DNA from: Myxococcales bacterium 68-20
GTDB lineage: Bacteria; Myxococcota_A; Polyangia; Polyangiales; Polyangiaceae
DNA: 64,000 nt
Direction of reading: 5' to 3'
Assembly (NCBI GenBank): GCA_001899635.1
Contig: MKVQ01000018.1
Coordinates: 31,369-95,368 of the forward strand
In this document: positions 45,263 to 54,169 of the stretch, in pieces
Layout: each line of letters opens with the position of its first letter
Position numbering within the stretch: position 1 is the first letter of the stretch
Notes under the pieces: model-generated
Databases searched by the model: none
What the model saw: the letters and a program-made list of their open reading frames with translations, nothing else
What the model was told of the DNA's origin: nothing
Made by a program: the position numbers and the translations under genes

Positions 45263-46496
45263 AGCCGACCATCACGGCGGTAGAGTTGTGGAAGCCCTCT
45301 ACGCTCCCGCCGAACTTGGCGATCTCTCCGTAGGAGGAGAGCCCGAGCGTCGGTGACCTCTGGTCGCCCGTGAACGCGCGCGTCTCGTTCTCGAACCGAT
45401 CTCGGAGAAGGCGGAGGCGCGCAGCACAGTCGAAGACGAGCGCACCACGCAGCGGTGCGCCGACCTGCCTTCGCACGCGCGCGGCGAGCTGCTCGGCGGC
45501 GTTCACGAGTCGATCGGGCGTGGCCCCCGCGATCTGGACTGCATCCCCTGCGGAGAGGCCGCCGGCGAGCATGATCGAGCCGTCGCGGGACACGCCGAGC
45601 GGGGCCCGGACCTTGAGGTGCTCGCCGAACGGAGTCGAGACTCCGAGCTCGGATGTGTAGTGCGTCTGTTCGAGGTGCTCACCCGGGGCCAGGAGGCCGA
45701 GCCGCGTGAGCTCTGTGACGTACACCTCGGCTGCCGGTCGGTCGTCGAGCTTTCGGAGCACGCTGCCTTCGGCGGCGGTGATGACCATGCCTCTACTGTC
45801 CGGAACGGGGGACCAACCGTGGATGACGTCCATCGCCAGCTTCGTCGGCGACTCGATCAGCACGAAGACCGCCGCGTTCGAGAGCACCTCCCCGCCGTGG
45901 AAGACGTAGGTGTTCTCGAATGCCCAGTTGTCTCCCGCCATCGCTCCGAAACAGCGGCACTCGACCGGAGTGTGCCTGCGGAGCGCGGAGACGATCGTCT
46001 CGCCGTCGGTCGCATAGGCATCCATGAGCGCGAGGACCGAGGACGTCCGAGCAGAGCCGATCTCGAGCGAATCCAGCGCTCGATGGATGGCGTCGCAACC
46101 GTTGTGTCGGAGATTGCGAGCATCGGCGGAGCGGATCGAAACGCCCCCGCCGAGCACTGCGCCGACGACGCCGGTACGGGTGACGCCGCGCTCGGTGAAC
46201 GCGGCTCCCCCGGTGGTGGCTCCAACGACGACCGCACGGCGCGCGGCCCGTGCCGCTCCCGCGAGGAACGCTCGGAGGTCGGCGGGAGGCAGGACGGGCA
46301 GGTAGACGATGACCAGCTCGACGGTTTCTTCGAGCTCGGCGTACGCCTTCGCGACTGCGGCGCTGAACTCGGATGGCCCACCATGGAGCGGACCGATCGA
46401 GGCGAGCCTTAGACCACCCGCACGAAGCATCGCACCCTCTGCTGTTTCCTTCCTTCGCTGATCGCCCGTCGTCCTCGCCCTTCCATGCGTCGCCAT
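45258..46496 (-). CDS. FIST-domain sensor protein
   Basis: Predicted ligand-binding signalling protein of 412 aa with FIST N domain (residues about 40-220; VELVIVYLP, VVVGATTGGAAF) and FIST C domain (about 230-370; IMLAGGLSAGDAVQIA, VFDCAARLRLLRD). FIST domains are thought to bind small ligands such as amino acids, often beside signalling domains. The start at 46496 (GAGAGG nearby) gives a 22-residue N-terminal extension; 46430 is the alternative. It diverges from the histidine kinase over 97 bp, suggesting that the sensor feeds that kinase. Confidence 0.82.
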   Translation of the reverse strand: MATHGRARTTGDQRRKETAEGAMLRAGGLRLASIGPLHGGPSEFSAAVAKAYAELEETVELVIVYLPVLPPADLRAFLAGAARAARRAVVVGATTGGAAFTERGVTRTGVVGAVLGGGVSIRSADARNLRHNGCDAIHRALDSLEIGSARTSSVLALMDAYATDGETIVSALRRHTPVECRCFGAMAGDNWAFENTYVFHGGEVLSNAAVFVLIESPTKLAMDVIHGWSPVPDSRGMVITAAEGSVLRKLDDRPAAEVYVTELTRLGLLAPGEHLEQTHYTSELGVSTPFGEHLKVRAPLGVSRDGSIMLAGGLSAGDAVQIAGATPDRLVNAAEQLAARVRRQVGAPLRGALVFDCAARLRLLRDRFENETRAFTGDQRSPTLGLSSYGEIAKFGGSVEGFHNSTAVMVGW

Positions 46497-46593
46497 GACG
46501 CCTCTCGCAAGCCGAGCCGGGCGAGCGCCGAGCGGTCCGCCGCATGCACGACCCTGCCCGGGTCCGGACTCTGGAGCGCGACGAGGCGCGGGT

Positions 46594-48000
46594 ATGGCAG
46601 CGCAGGAAACACGAGCGCTCGACGACGTGACGTCGAGCGAGCGACAGCCAAGGCGTCTGGCGTGGGCCCTGGCGCTCGGGCTCATGGCGGTTGCCGTTGC
46701 TCAACTCGTCACCGCACCATCCGGCGGCGCAAGCACGCCACGCGCGGCAATCCTGGCCATGCTCGTCGGCGCCGGCGTGCTCGGGGCCTACCTCCTCCGG
46801 GGCGTCGAGAAGCGGCGCGGTACCGCCGAGGCTCCGCGCGGCGTCGAGCGCGCGTGTGAGAGCCCCCACGAGGGCACATTCGCCGACTCGGCTCCAGAAG
46901 CGCATGCGGTGTTCGAGGTCGTCGCGTCGCAGACGCCGATCGGCCTCGCGTACTTCGATCGGACGCTCCTCTGTATCCTCGTGAACGACGCGCTGACGGA
47001 GCTCGACGGTCTGTCGATCGAGCAGCACCGTGGGCGGCACGTGAAGGACATCCTTCCTCCTCCGCTCGGCGAGGCGGTCGCCGAGGACATGCTTCGCGTG
47101 ATCGAGACGGGAGCTGCGACGAACGGTCTGCCGGTGAGGGTCGAGTCGCGCTCGAGGCCAGGCGAGATGCGGAACTGGGTGATCTCGTACTGCCCACTTC
47201 GCCTCGCGAACTCGGAGATCAAGGGCGTGGGGTGCACGATCGAGGATGTCACGGAGCGCCTGCACACCGAGCGGGAGCGCGAGCGGCTCGTCGTCGATCT
47301 GCGCGAGGCGGTCCGGGCGCGTGACGACTTCCTCTCGATCGCGTCACACGAGCTCCGGACTCCGCTCTCGACCCTCGCGCTCGGGACGCAGGAGCTCATT
47401 CGTGCGGCCGACGCAGGGGTGACGCCAACGCCCGCACAGCTCCGAAAGAAGGCGGAGCGCTTGCGCTCCCAAGTGCATCGGCTCGAGCGTCTGATCGGCA
47501 CCGTGCTCGACGTGTCCCGGATCACACAGGGACGCGTGCGCCTCTTTCCGGAGCAGCTCGACGCGTCGGCGGTCGTGCGCGAGCGGTGTGAGCAGCTCCG
47601 CGATGATGCCGCCCGCGCAGGATCGTACATCGAGCTGAGTTGCAGCGAGGCGATCGTTGGCAACTTCGACCGCACGCGGCTCGAGCAGATCGTCGACAAC
47701 CTCTTGTGCAACGCGATCAAGTTCGGCGCCGGCAACTCGATCGAGGTGACCCTCGAGTCGACGCTCGAGATCGTTCGCCTGACGGTGCACGATCATGGCG
47801 TCGGGATCGCGAAGGAGGATCAGGCGCGGATCTTCGAGCGCTTCGAGCGCGCGGTTTCGTCACGGCACTACGGCGGGCTCGGCCTCGGGCTCTGGGTGGT
47901 CCGACAGATCGTCGAGTCGATGGGCGGGACGATCTTCGTGACGAGCGAGCTCGGCATGGGCTCTACCTTCGTCGTCGAATGGCCGAGGGTTCCCGCATGA
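46594..48000 (+). CDS. PAS-containing sensor histidine kinase
   Basis: Kinase of 468 aa. Two hydrophobic segments at about residues 22-40 and 47-66 anchor it in the inner membrane. A PAS domain (about 105-220; LAYFDRTLLCILVNDALTEL) precedes the HisKA box SIASHELRTPLSTL (His252) and the ATPase with N-box (DNLLCNAIKF), G1 (DHGVGIAKED) and G2 (GGLGLGLWVV). There is no large periplasmic domain, so sensing is by the PAS domain or by the FIST protein beside it. The stop overlaps the response-regulator start by ATGA. Confidence 0.93.
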   Translation: MAAQETRALDDVTSSERQPRRLAWALALGLMAVAVAQLVTAPSGGASTPRAAILAMLVGAGVLGAYLLRGVEKRRGTAEAPRGVERACESPHEGTFADSAPEAHAVFEVVASQTPIGLAYFDRTLLCILVNDALTELDGLSIEQHRGRHVKDILPPPLGEAVAEDMLRVIETGAATNGLPVRVESRSRPGEMRNWVISYCPLRLANSEIKGVGCTIEDVTERLHTERERERLVVDLREAVRARDDFLSIASHELRTPLSTLALGTQELIRAADAGVTPTPAQLRKKAERLRSQVHRLERLIGTVLDVSRITQGRVRLFPEQLDASAVVRERCEQLRDDAARAGSYIELSCSEAIVGNFDRTRLEQIVDNLLCNAIKFGAGNSIEVTLESTLEIVRLTVHDHGVGIAKEDQARIFERFERAVSSRHYGGLGLGLWVVRQIVESMGGTIFVTSELGMGSTFVVEWPRVPA

Positions 48001-48383
48001 GCCCGCGAGTCCTGGTCGTCGAGGATGACGACGATCTCCGCGAGATCGTCTGCGAGGTGCTGGAGGGCGCGGGCTACGAGGCCAAGGCCGCGTGCGGAGG
48101 TGAGGAAGCGCTCGTCGTGCTCGAAGACCCGGTGCGCCCGGATGTCATCTTGCTCGATCTGACCATGCCGGGGATGAGTGGCTTCGAGCTGAGAGAGCGC
48201 CTGCTGCGGACCCCGGAGCTGCGAACGATCCCCACCATCGTGATGACGGCGAGCCGCGCATTCGATCCGGCGACGCTCTCCCCAGCGGGCGTGCTCCTCA
48301 AGCCGCTCGACGTTTCGCAGCTCCTCGAGGCAATCGACCGGGTGCTCCCGGGGGAGCCGCCGTGCGAGGTCAGCCCCTCTTGA
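47997..48383 (+). CDS. Single-domain response regulator (cognate of upstream kinase)
   Basis: Receiver of 128 aa with Asp10-Asp11 pocket, phosphoacceptor Asp54 (VILLDLTMPG), Thr in IVMTAS and Lys102 (LLKPLD). There is no DNA-binding domain, so output is by protein contact. The ATGA overlap with the kinase makes it its likely partner. The end overlaps the convergent thioesterase gene by 14 bp. Confidence 0.92.
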   Translation: MSPRVLVVEDDDDLREIVCEVLEGAGYEAKAACGGEEALVVLEDPVRPDVILLDLTMPGMSGFELRERLLRTPELRTIPTIVMTASRAFDPATLSPAGVLLKPLDVSQLLEAIDRVLPGEPPCEVSPS

Positions 48384-48795
48384 TGATGATGTTGTAGACG
48401 CCCTTGCCGGTGGCGATCGTGTCGGACTCGGCGGACGGTTGGAAGAGGCGCACGTCGGCGACACCGACGCGATTGCCGAGCCGCACGACCTGCGCCTCGG
48501 CGACGACGAGCTCGAGCTTCGCCGGTCTCAGGTAGTCGATCCGGAGATCGATCGTCGACACCCGCGCGCGATCGTCTTCGAGCCCGGCCCACACCGCAGC
48601 GCCCCCTGCGGCGTCCGCGAGCGCCGAGAGCACGCCACCGTGAAGCGCGGGCCGCAGCGGATCGCCGATGAGCTCCTCGCGAAAGGGGACCTCGAGGCGA
48701 GCGAAGCCGGCGCCAGCCTTCGCCATCCTCACGCCGAGGTAGCGATTGAAGGGGATCAGCTCCTCCATCACTCGCTTCAGGACGTCGGGAGTCAT
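48370..48795 (-). CDS. PaaI-type hotdog-fold thioesterase
   Basis: Predicted acyl-CoA thioesterase of 141 aa. Hotdog features: LRPALHGGVLSALADAAGG (the HGG motif and active-site Asp region), STIDLRIDYLRPAKL and VGVADVRLFQ. The substrate is unknown; phenylacetyl-like or aromatic CoAs are typical for PaaI. Monocistronic. Confidence 0.88.
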   Translation of the reverse strand: MTPDVLKRVMEELIPFNRYLGVRMAKAGAGFARLEVPFREELIGDPLRPALHGGVLSALADAAGGAAVWAGLEDDRARVSTIDLRIDYLRPAKLELVVAEAQVVRLGNRVGVADVRLFQPSAESDTIATGKGVYNIIIKRG

Positions 48796-48833
48796 TGCGC
48801 GATCATCGCAGGCGGTTCGGGTGACCGACCAGC

Positions 48834-50063
48834 TTAGCTCGGGGAGAGGTATTGCATCTCGACCCAGTGTTGCTGGCCGTCCGGGAAGACGACGAGGCAC
48901 TGCGTGCCGCTCACCTGGCTCACGGTCGCCGGGTAGCGCTGTCCGTTCGACCAGGTGACCTGTACGCGCGATCCGGGCGCGTACCCGAACGGGTACTGGA
49001 CCATCGGGGGCTGCGCGGCCGGCATCCCCGCATGCCACCCCCATCCACCCGGCCCCACCGGCGCCGGTGGTTGCTGCGGGTAAGGAGGCGCCGCGTTGTA
49101 GGGAGCTCCGGGGTGCGCCATCGGTGGCTGTCCCATCGCGCTCTGTGGCTGCGGCTGCGCATGGAGCGCGCCCTGCGGATGTGGCTGGAACCCGCCCGGC
49201 TGGGCGACGCCCGGATGAGGTCCGGCCGGTTGGATCGCGCCCGGGGGCATCTGGTGTGGAGCGTTGGTCGGTGCCATCGCGCCATGCGGCATCACCGGAT
49301 TGCCTGGGGGAGCCACGCTCGGCTGCACGACGCTCGGCGGCTGTGCGGGGACGCCGATGCCTTGAGGTGGGCTGCTCGCGACGCCGCCCGGTGTCGTGTT
49401 CGGAGCAGCGCCGCCCGGCAGCGCGCCGCCGAAGCTCATCGCGACGGTCCGCGGAGGAGCCTTCTTCGGCGACGCCGCAGCCTCTTGCGGTGCGGGCGTG
49501 GGAAGCGGTCGACCGGGCGCGCTCGGCATGACCTGCGTGCCGGCCTTGTGCGGGCGCGCTGGAGGTGCCGGCGGCGTCACCGACGAGCGCGCCTTGTCCA
49601 TCACCTGTTCCATTGCCTGCTGGAACGCTCCGCGCTCGGAGTGCGCGCTGCTCACCGCGAGGGGGGAGACCGGCGAGCCTTCGGTGCCCGGCGGTGGCGT
49701 CGACGGGCGGAAGGCCGGTGCCTCCTTCGCCTCGGCGGCCGGCGCGAGAGGTTGCGCGGGTTGCGGTGCTTCGCCGTTCTCGGCAGGTGACAACGCGGGC
49801 GCAGGGGGCGCGGGCTCGATGGCCCGAGACGTCGGTGATGCCGTCGCCGCGAACGGGTTCACGTGCGATACCGGCCCGCCGCTCGGCGAGGTGGTGACGC
49901 TCGGATTGGAGTGCGTCGTGGCCGACAGTCCGCCGAGCGTGCTCGGCCCCTGCTCGCTGGTTGCTTGCTGGACGACAGGCGAGCCGCAGGCTGCGCAAAA
50001 TTTGGGGCTCGAACCACCCGCAGTGGTCGTCAGGTCAGCGCTGCACTTCGTGCAATTCGCCAT
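48834..50063 (-). CDS. Zinc-ribbon, proline-rich protein with C-terminal SH3-like domain
   Basis: Protein of 409 aa. A small zinc ribbon at residues 4-26 (CTKC, CAAC) is followed by about 315 residues of low-complexity Pro/Ala/Gln/Gly (for example PPQGIGVPAQPPSVVQP). The last 50 residues (GSRVQVTWSNGQRYPATVSQVSGTQ.. WVEMQYLSPS) look like a Tudor/SH3-like barrel of the kind seen at the end of similar myxobacterial proteins. No enzyme motif. Possibly a scaffold or nucleic-acid/kinase-associated adaptor; speculative. ATG at 50063. Confidence 0.75.
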   Translation of the reverse strand: MANCTKCSADLTTTAGGSSPKFCAACGSPVVQQATSEQGPSTLGGLSATTHSNPSVTTSPSGGPVSHVNPFAATASPTSRAIEPAPPAPALSPAENGEAPQPAQPLAPAAEAKEAPAFRPSTPPPGTEGSPVSPLAVSSAHSERGAFQQAMEQVMDKARSSVTPPAPPARPHKAGTQVMPSAPGRPLPTPAPQEAAASPKKAPPRTVAMSFGGALPGGAAPNTTPGGVASSPPQGIGVPAQPPSVVQPSVAPPGNPVMPHGAMAPTNAPHQMPPGAIQPAGPHPGVAQPGGFQPHPQGALHAQPQPQSAMGQPPMAHPGAPYNAAPPYPQQPPAPVGPGGWGWHAGMPAAQPPMVQYPFGYAPGSRVQVTWSNGQRYPATVSQVSGTQCLVVFPDGQQHWVEMQYLSPS

Positions 50064-50147
50064 GGCGGACCTCCATGTTGGGTCACCTCGTCCGATCGCA
50101 CAAGTAGCGGCCGTCGTCCGGCAAGGCGCCCGATTTCTTTTCGGCGC

Positions 50148-51857
50148 TCATGTGGGGCCACGCTTGCGTTTCCCCGGCGCCTTCGGGCCTGCGTCCTTGG
50201 TAGCGCCGACGATTCGGCGCTTTTTCTCTGCGCGTTTCACGTAGACCGCGAGCTCGGCCGAGAATCCGCCCATGTCGACGCTGAACGCACGCTCGAGGTC
50301 GAGGCCAGCGGCCGCTGCGCGCTCGCGGATGCGACGCGGCTCCGGCACCAGCCAGACGAGCGCTCCGCCAGGGACGAGCACGCGCGCGGCGTGCGAGACG
50401 AAGCGTTCGAGGAGGTCGGCGTGGGTCCCGCGGTGAACGCGACGTCCCATCGGTGGATTCGTGATGATCAGCGTGACGCCTTCGGGCGATGCGGTGACCG
50501 CGTCGCCTTCCTCGATTGCCGCCGCGTTCTCGAGCCCCGCGCGCTTCAAGTTCGCGCGCGCAGCTTCGATGGCTTCGCGATCGACATCGGTGCCGAACAA
50601 GCGCCGGTACGGACCGAGCCGGGCGCGCTCGATCAGCTCCGCACCCGCGCCCGCGAACGGGTCCCAGACGACGTCGTCCTTGCTTCGTGGCGCGACCCGC
50701 GCGAGCGCTGCAGCGATCGTCGGATGCGATGACGCGGCGACGAGATCCGTGCGCCAGGCGAAGCGCTCGTCGGCGTAGCCGCGAGGGACGAGCTCGACTT
50801 TCACCTGCGGTCCGGCGTCGTCGACCTGGACCTCCCACGTGCTCTCCTTCGGATCGTTGATCAGCTCCGGCGCAGCAGTGCGGACGAGCTCCGCGACGCG
50901 CCACACGATCGAGCGTCGATGTCCGCCGCGCGTGAAGTCGATTCGGAAGCGGATCGCCGCGCCGTCCGGCGACGACGTGAAGGCGCGGAAGACCCCGAGT
51001 GCGTCGGCCGAGCCGATCGCGCGGACGATGTCCTCGGCGAGGTCCTTTCGCTTCTCGACCGGCGCGAGCGGGATGCCCACGTGGGTGGCGGTCCGGATCT
51101 GGAGCGCGTCCGCGAGCGGTCCGTCGAGCTCGGCCTCGACGACGCCGGGCGCCACGAAACGCGGCTTGCCGAAGCGCGATCCGAGCTCCTCCTTGACCAC
51201 GTCCTCGAGGCCCGATCGCGTGTGGAACCGGACGCGGAGCCGCCGACCGTACGCGCGTGTGGGGTCGATCGTGCTGCGGGTCTGCCGTGCGAGCTCGCGA
51301 TCGACGATGAGGGAGGCTCGCCCGTGCCCGCCGCCCGCGAGCCGTGCTCGTGCCGCCTCACCTCCGGTCTTGCCGAGCGCCAGCGCGAGCACGCGCTTGT
51401 CGTCGTCGCTCGATGCCTGATCGTACGCAGCGGCGAGCGCCGTCTCGATCGCCTCGGTCCGTTCGAGCTTGCCGAGCCCGCGCGCCGCGGCGCGCCGGGT
51501 CTTGGGATCGGGATCGGGGAGCGCCTCGAGGAGCCACGCGAGCGCGACGCCGTTCGGATCGCGTCCCTCCTGGGCGAGACGACCGGCGAGGTGCGAGAGC
51601 CGGCCACGCGCCGGGCGCTCTGCCGTTCGTGCCCGCGCGACGATCTCCTCGGCGACGCGGCCTGCGTATTGCGCCTCGATCCTGAGCACGGCGCGCTCGG
51701 CGCTCTTCGCGACGTCCTCGTCGTCGTGGGCGAAGAGCTCGAGCATCTCGCCGAGGCGGCGGACGGACGGCGTGAAGCCGGGATCGGAGAGCCGGGCCGC
51801 TAGGTCAGCCGTGGATCCGGATGTCTTCGGCGGTGTCCCTTGCTTCGAAGTCGCCAT
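50148..51857 (-). CDS. HEAT-repeat/methyltransferase fusion (THUMP-Trm14-like)
   Basis: Protein of 569 aa. Residues about 20-190 are HEAT-like helices (DPGFTPSVRRLGEMLELFAHDD, DPKTRRAAARGLGKLER). The middle (200-330) fits a THUMP-type RNA-binding region (VRFHTRSGLEDVVKEELGSRF). The C-terminal methyltransferase has VVWDPFAGAGAELIERA and the catalytic NPPMG motif (IITNPPMGRR), followed by a basic tail. Trm14/RlmK-like enzymes methylate guanosine N2 in RNA; the target here is unknown. The HEAT fusion is uncommon. Confidence 0.82.
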   Translation of the reverse strand: MATSKQGTPPKTSGSTADLAARLSDPGFTPSVRRLGEMLELFAHDDEDVAKSAERAVLRIEAQYAGRVAEEIVARARTAERPARGRLSHLAGRLAQEGRDPNGVALAWLLEALPDPDPKTRRAAARGLGKLERTEAIETALAAAYDQASSDDDKRVLALALGKTGGEAARARLAGGGHGRASLIVDRELARQTRSTIDPTRAYGRRLRVRFHTRSGLEDVVKEELGSRFGKPRFVAPGVVEAELDGPLADALQIRTATHVGIPLAPVEKRKDLAEDIVRAIGSADALGVFRAFTSSPDGAAIRFRIDFTRGGHRRSIVWRVAELVRTAAPELINDPKESTWEVQVDDAGPQVKVELVPRGYADERFAWRTDLVAASSHPTIAAALARVAPRSKDDVVWDPFAGAGAELIERARLGPYRRLFGTDVDREAIEAARANLKRAGLENAAAIEEGDAVTASPEGVTLIITNPPMGRRVHRGTHADLLERFVSHAARVLVPGGALVWLVPEPRRIRERAAAAGLDLERAFSVDMGGFSAELAVYVKRAEKKRRIVGATKDAGPKAPGKRKRGPT

Positions 51858-51952
51858 GATCCCATTGCTTTACACGACCTTGCGCGTGGCGTGTGATGCC
51901 GCGTAACCGAGAGCGGCCTTCGCGCGTAACCTCTGACGGAGAAGGGAAGATC

Positions 51953-52684
51953 GTGAGCCGTATCGAACGACCGTCCTCGCCGGAGCTCGTAGTTCAGCCG
52001 TCCATGAGCCGCCGGGCATTCGTCCGGTCGGCGATGATCGGCACGACCGTGATCGCGCTCGGCGGCGCGACCTATGTCCTCGCGAGCACGGAGGAGGAGA
52101 AGAAGGCGCGTGCGACGAAGCGCCCTGACGGACGGCCGCGCCTGCCGCCGAACCAGTACCTCCTCACGAGGATCCGCCCGATGGGTGGCACCGAGGGGAG
52201 TCCGAGCCCGGGCGCCTTCCGCCTCCAGGTGCACGGCGAGGTCGAGCAGCCGTTCACGATCGACTTCGCCGAGCTCCTCGGGATGCCGCAGGTCGACCAG
52301 ACGTGCGACGTCCACTGCGTGACGAAGTGGACCGTGCTCGACTCGCGCTGGACCGGCGTCCGTCTTGCCGATCTTGCGGCGCGTGCGAAGCCGAAGGCGT
52401 CCGCGCGTCACGTCATCTTCGAAGCGCATGCGGGCTACACCGCGAACGTCCCGATTCGCGAGGCGCTCGCGCCGAACGTGCTCGTCGCCCACAAATACGA
52501 GGGCTCGCCGCTCGCGCGGACCCACGGCGCGCCGGTCCGCGCGCTCGTTCCGGACCTCTACTTCTGGAAGAGCGCCAAGTGGCTCACCGGGATTCGCTTC
52601 GTCGCGACGGACAAGCCGGGCTACTGGGAGACGCGCGGCTATCACAACCACGCCGACCCGTGGAAGGAAGAGCGGTATGGCTGA
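51953..52684 (+). CDS. Molybdopterin oxidoreductase, sulfite-oxidase/MsrP-like, TAT exported
   Basis: Protein of 243 aa. A TAT signal SRRAFVRS (residues 19-26) and hydrophobic segment precede a sulfite-oxidase fold with the Mo-ligand Cys122 in CDVHCVTKW, VRLADLAARAK and GAPVRALVPDLYFWKSAKW. It is short relative to the ~330 aa MsrP. The GTG start at 51953 is preceded by GAAGGGAAG; a shorter form from 52004 would keep the signal. It overlaps the next gene by 8 nt, as MsrP is often paired with its membrane partner MsrQ. Likely periplasmic reduction of methionine sulfoxide or another oxyanion; inference. Confidence 0.83.
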   Translation: MSRIERPSSPELVVQPSMSRRAFVRSAMIGTTVIALGGATYVLASTEEEKKARATKRPDGRPRLPPNQYLLTRIRPMGGTEGSPSPGAFRLQVHGEVEQPFTIDFAELLGMPQVDQTCDVHCVTKWTVLDSRWTGVRLADLAARAKPKASARHVIFEAHAGYTANVPIREALAPNVLVAHKYEGSPLARTHGAPVRALVPDLYFWKSAKWLTGIRFVATDKPGYWETRGYHNHADPWKEERYG

Positions 52685-53324
52685 CGCGAAAGCGCCGGGC
52701 GCTCCGCCCACCGACGGAAGCGACGGCAGGCCTGCGAGCACGGCGATCGGTCGACCGAAGAAGAAGGCAGCGTGGCGCCCGCGGCTGCGCGCGATCCATC
52801 GCGACGTCGGTTACGTGGCCGTCGGGCTCACGTTCGTGTACGCGCTCTCGGGCATCGCGGTGAACCACATCACCGACTGGACCGACGGCGATCCGAGCTT
52901 CAAGACGTACAGCCGCACCGTCGACGTGGGCCGTCTCGAAGGCGACGACGAGGCGATCGTCCTCGCGCTGCGAAAGCGTTTCGGGATCACCGAGACGCCG
53001 CGCGAGGTGTATCGCGCCTCGCCCGAGCAGCTCGAGATCCTGTTCGACAAGCGCTCGCTCCATCTCGACACCGCGCAGGGCACCGTCGTCGACGAGGGCC
53101 AGGAGCCGCGCTTCATCCTGCGGGTAGCAAACTGGCTCCACCTCAATCGCGGGAAGAAGGCGTGGACCTACGTCGCCGACGCGTATGCGGCGGGGCTCAT
53201 GCTGCTCGCGACGAGCGGTGTCTTCATGATCGCCGGCAAGAAGGGCCTCGTCGGCCGGGGCGCGGTGCTCGTGCTCGTGGGCATCCTCATCCCGGTGCTC
53301 TACGTCCACTTGGCCGGCCCGTGA
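52677..53324 (+). CDS. PepSY-associated transmembrane protein, probable partner of MsrP-like enzyme
   Basis: Membrane protein of 215 aa. Three membrane helices at about residues 44-64, 168-188 and 192-212 flank an extracytoplasmic PepSY-like domain. His residues in IHRDVG, VNHITDW and NWLHLNR sit near helix ends and could hold heme b. It overlaps the molybdoenzyme gene by 8 nt. It probably delivers electrons from the membrane to the molybdoenzyme. Confidence 0.8.
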   Translation: MADAKAPGAPPTDGSDGRPASTAIGRPKKKAAWRPRLRAIHRDVGYVAVGLTFVYALSGIAVNHITDWTDGDPSFKTYSRTVDVGRLEGDDEAIVLALRKRFGITETPREVYRASPEQLEILFDKRSLHLDTAQGTVVDEGQEPRFILRVANWLHLNRGKKAWTYVADAYAAGLMLLATSGVFMIAGKKGLVGRGAVLVLVGILIPVLYVHLAGP

Positions 53325-53406
53325 CGAGCGACCCGTCGGCGACGGGCAGCCGTCCTCCGCGCTAAGGTATTGAGCGAGCGCGCGTCTGCGCGTTCGTGTT
53401 CCGTTG

Positions 53407-53850
53407 ATGACTCTCTCCCGCCTCCCGCTCGCATTCACCGGCGCGCTTGCCGCGTTCGCCATCGCTGCGTGTACCAGTCCGCCGCCGCAGCCCGTCAAGT
53501 ACGCGGGCAAGAGCTCGAAGGCCGACATCGCGCTCCAGACCGCTGCGCGCGATCTCGGCTGTCCCATCGAGGAGCTCTCCGTCATCGGCGAGTCGCGGCG
53601 CCGCTACATCAACGAGTCGTCGTTTCGCTGGGTGATCGAGGGATGCGGGGAGCGCGCCGGTTACTTCGAGACGTGCGAGCTCCTCGAGGCACCGATCCCT
53701 GCGGGCTGGACGATCGTGGAGGGGGAGCTCGCTTGCCGCAACGTCCTGATGACCCGGATCCGGATCGCGCCCGCCCCGCCCGGGCCGGCTGGAGGGAGCG
53801 AGCTGATGCCGTCGCCGTCGCCGTCATCCACGTCCGAGCTGCCGTTCTGA
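53407..53850 (+). CDS. Small lipoprotein, unknown
   Basis: Lipoprotein of 147 aa (AIAAC, Cys22). A mature domain of about 95 residues with four cysteines (DLGCPIEE, EGCGERAG, ETCELLEA, LACRNVLM) and a Pro/Ser-rich tail. No known family recognised. It lies 82 bp after the PepSY protein on the same strand, so could be transcribed with it. Confidence 0.7.
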   Translation: MTLSRLPLAFTGALAAFAIAACTSPPPQPVKYAGKSSKADIALQTAARDLGCPIEELSVIGESRRRYINESSFRWVIEGCGERAGYFETCELLEAPIPAGWTIVEGELACRNVLMTRIRIAPAPPGPAGGSELMPSPSPSSTSELPF

Positions 53851-54169
53851 TTTTCTCCCGCCGTGAAGCGCCGGTCATCCGTCGCGGAGGCTTGCAGCGA
53901 TGGCCTCCGGCGCGTTTCCGAAATCGACGTGCAGCAAGGTCCACGTCGTGAATAGGGGACTCACGTGTGGGGCGCGAACGCCTCTGGCGGGAACGTGACC
54001 GTCACGAACGCAGCTCCGGAAGCGTGTCGATCGGCAACGGCCGCGTGCAGCAGTTCATCCAGGTCGGCAGCGCCTGGTTCGCGGCGCAGTGACATCGTCC
54101 GTCGACATCGCTTCGCTGTTCGCGTGAATGTGCGAGCGCTCGCGCTTTCACATGGAGCCACGCTGCGGC
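53851..54169. other. Gene-free stretch of 319 bp
   Basis: No gene, RNA or repeat supported between the lipoprotein and the DUF488 gene. Confidence 0.4.
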
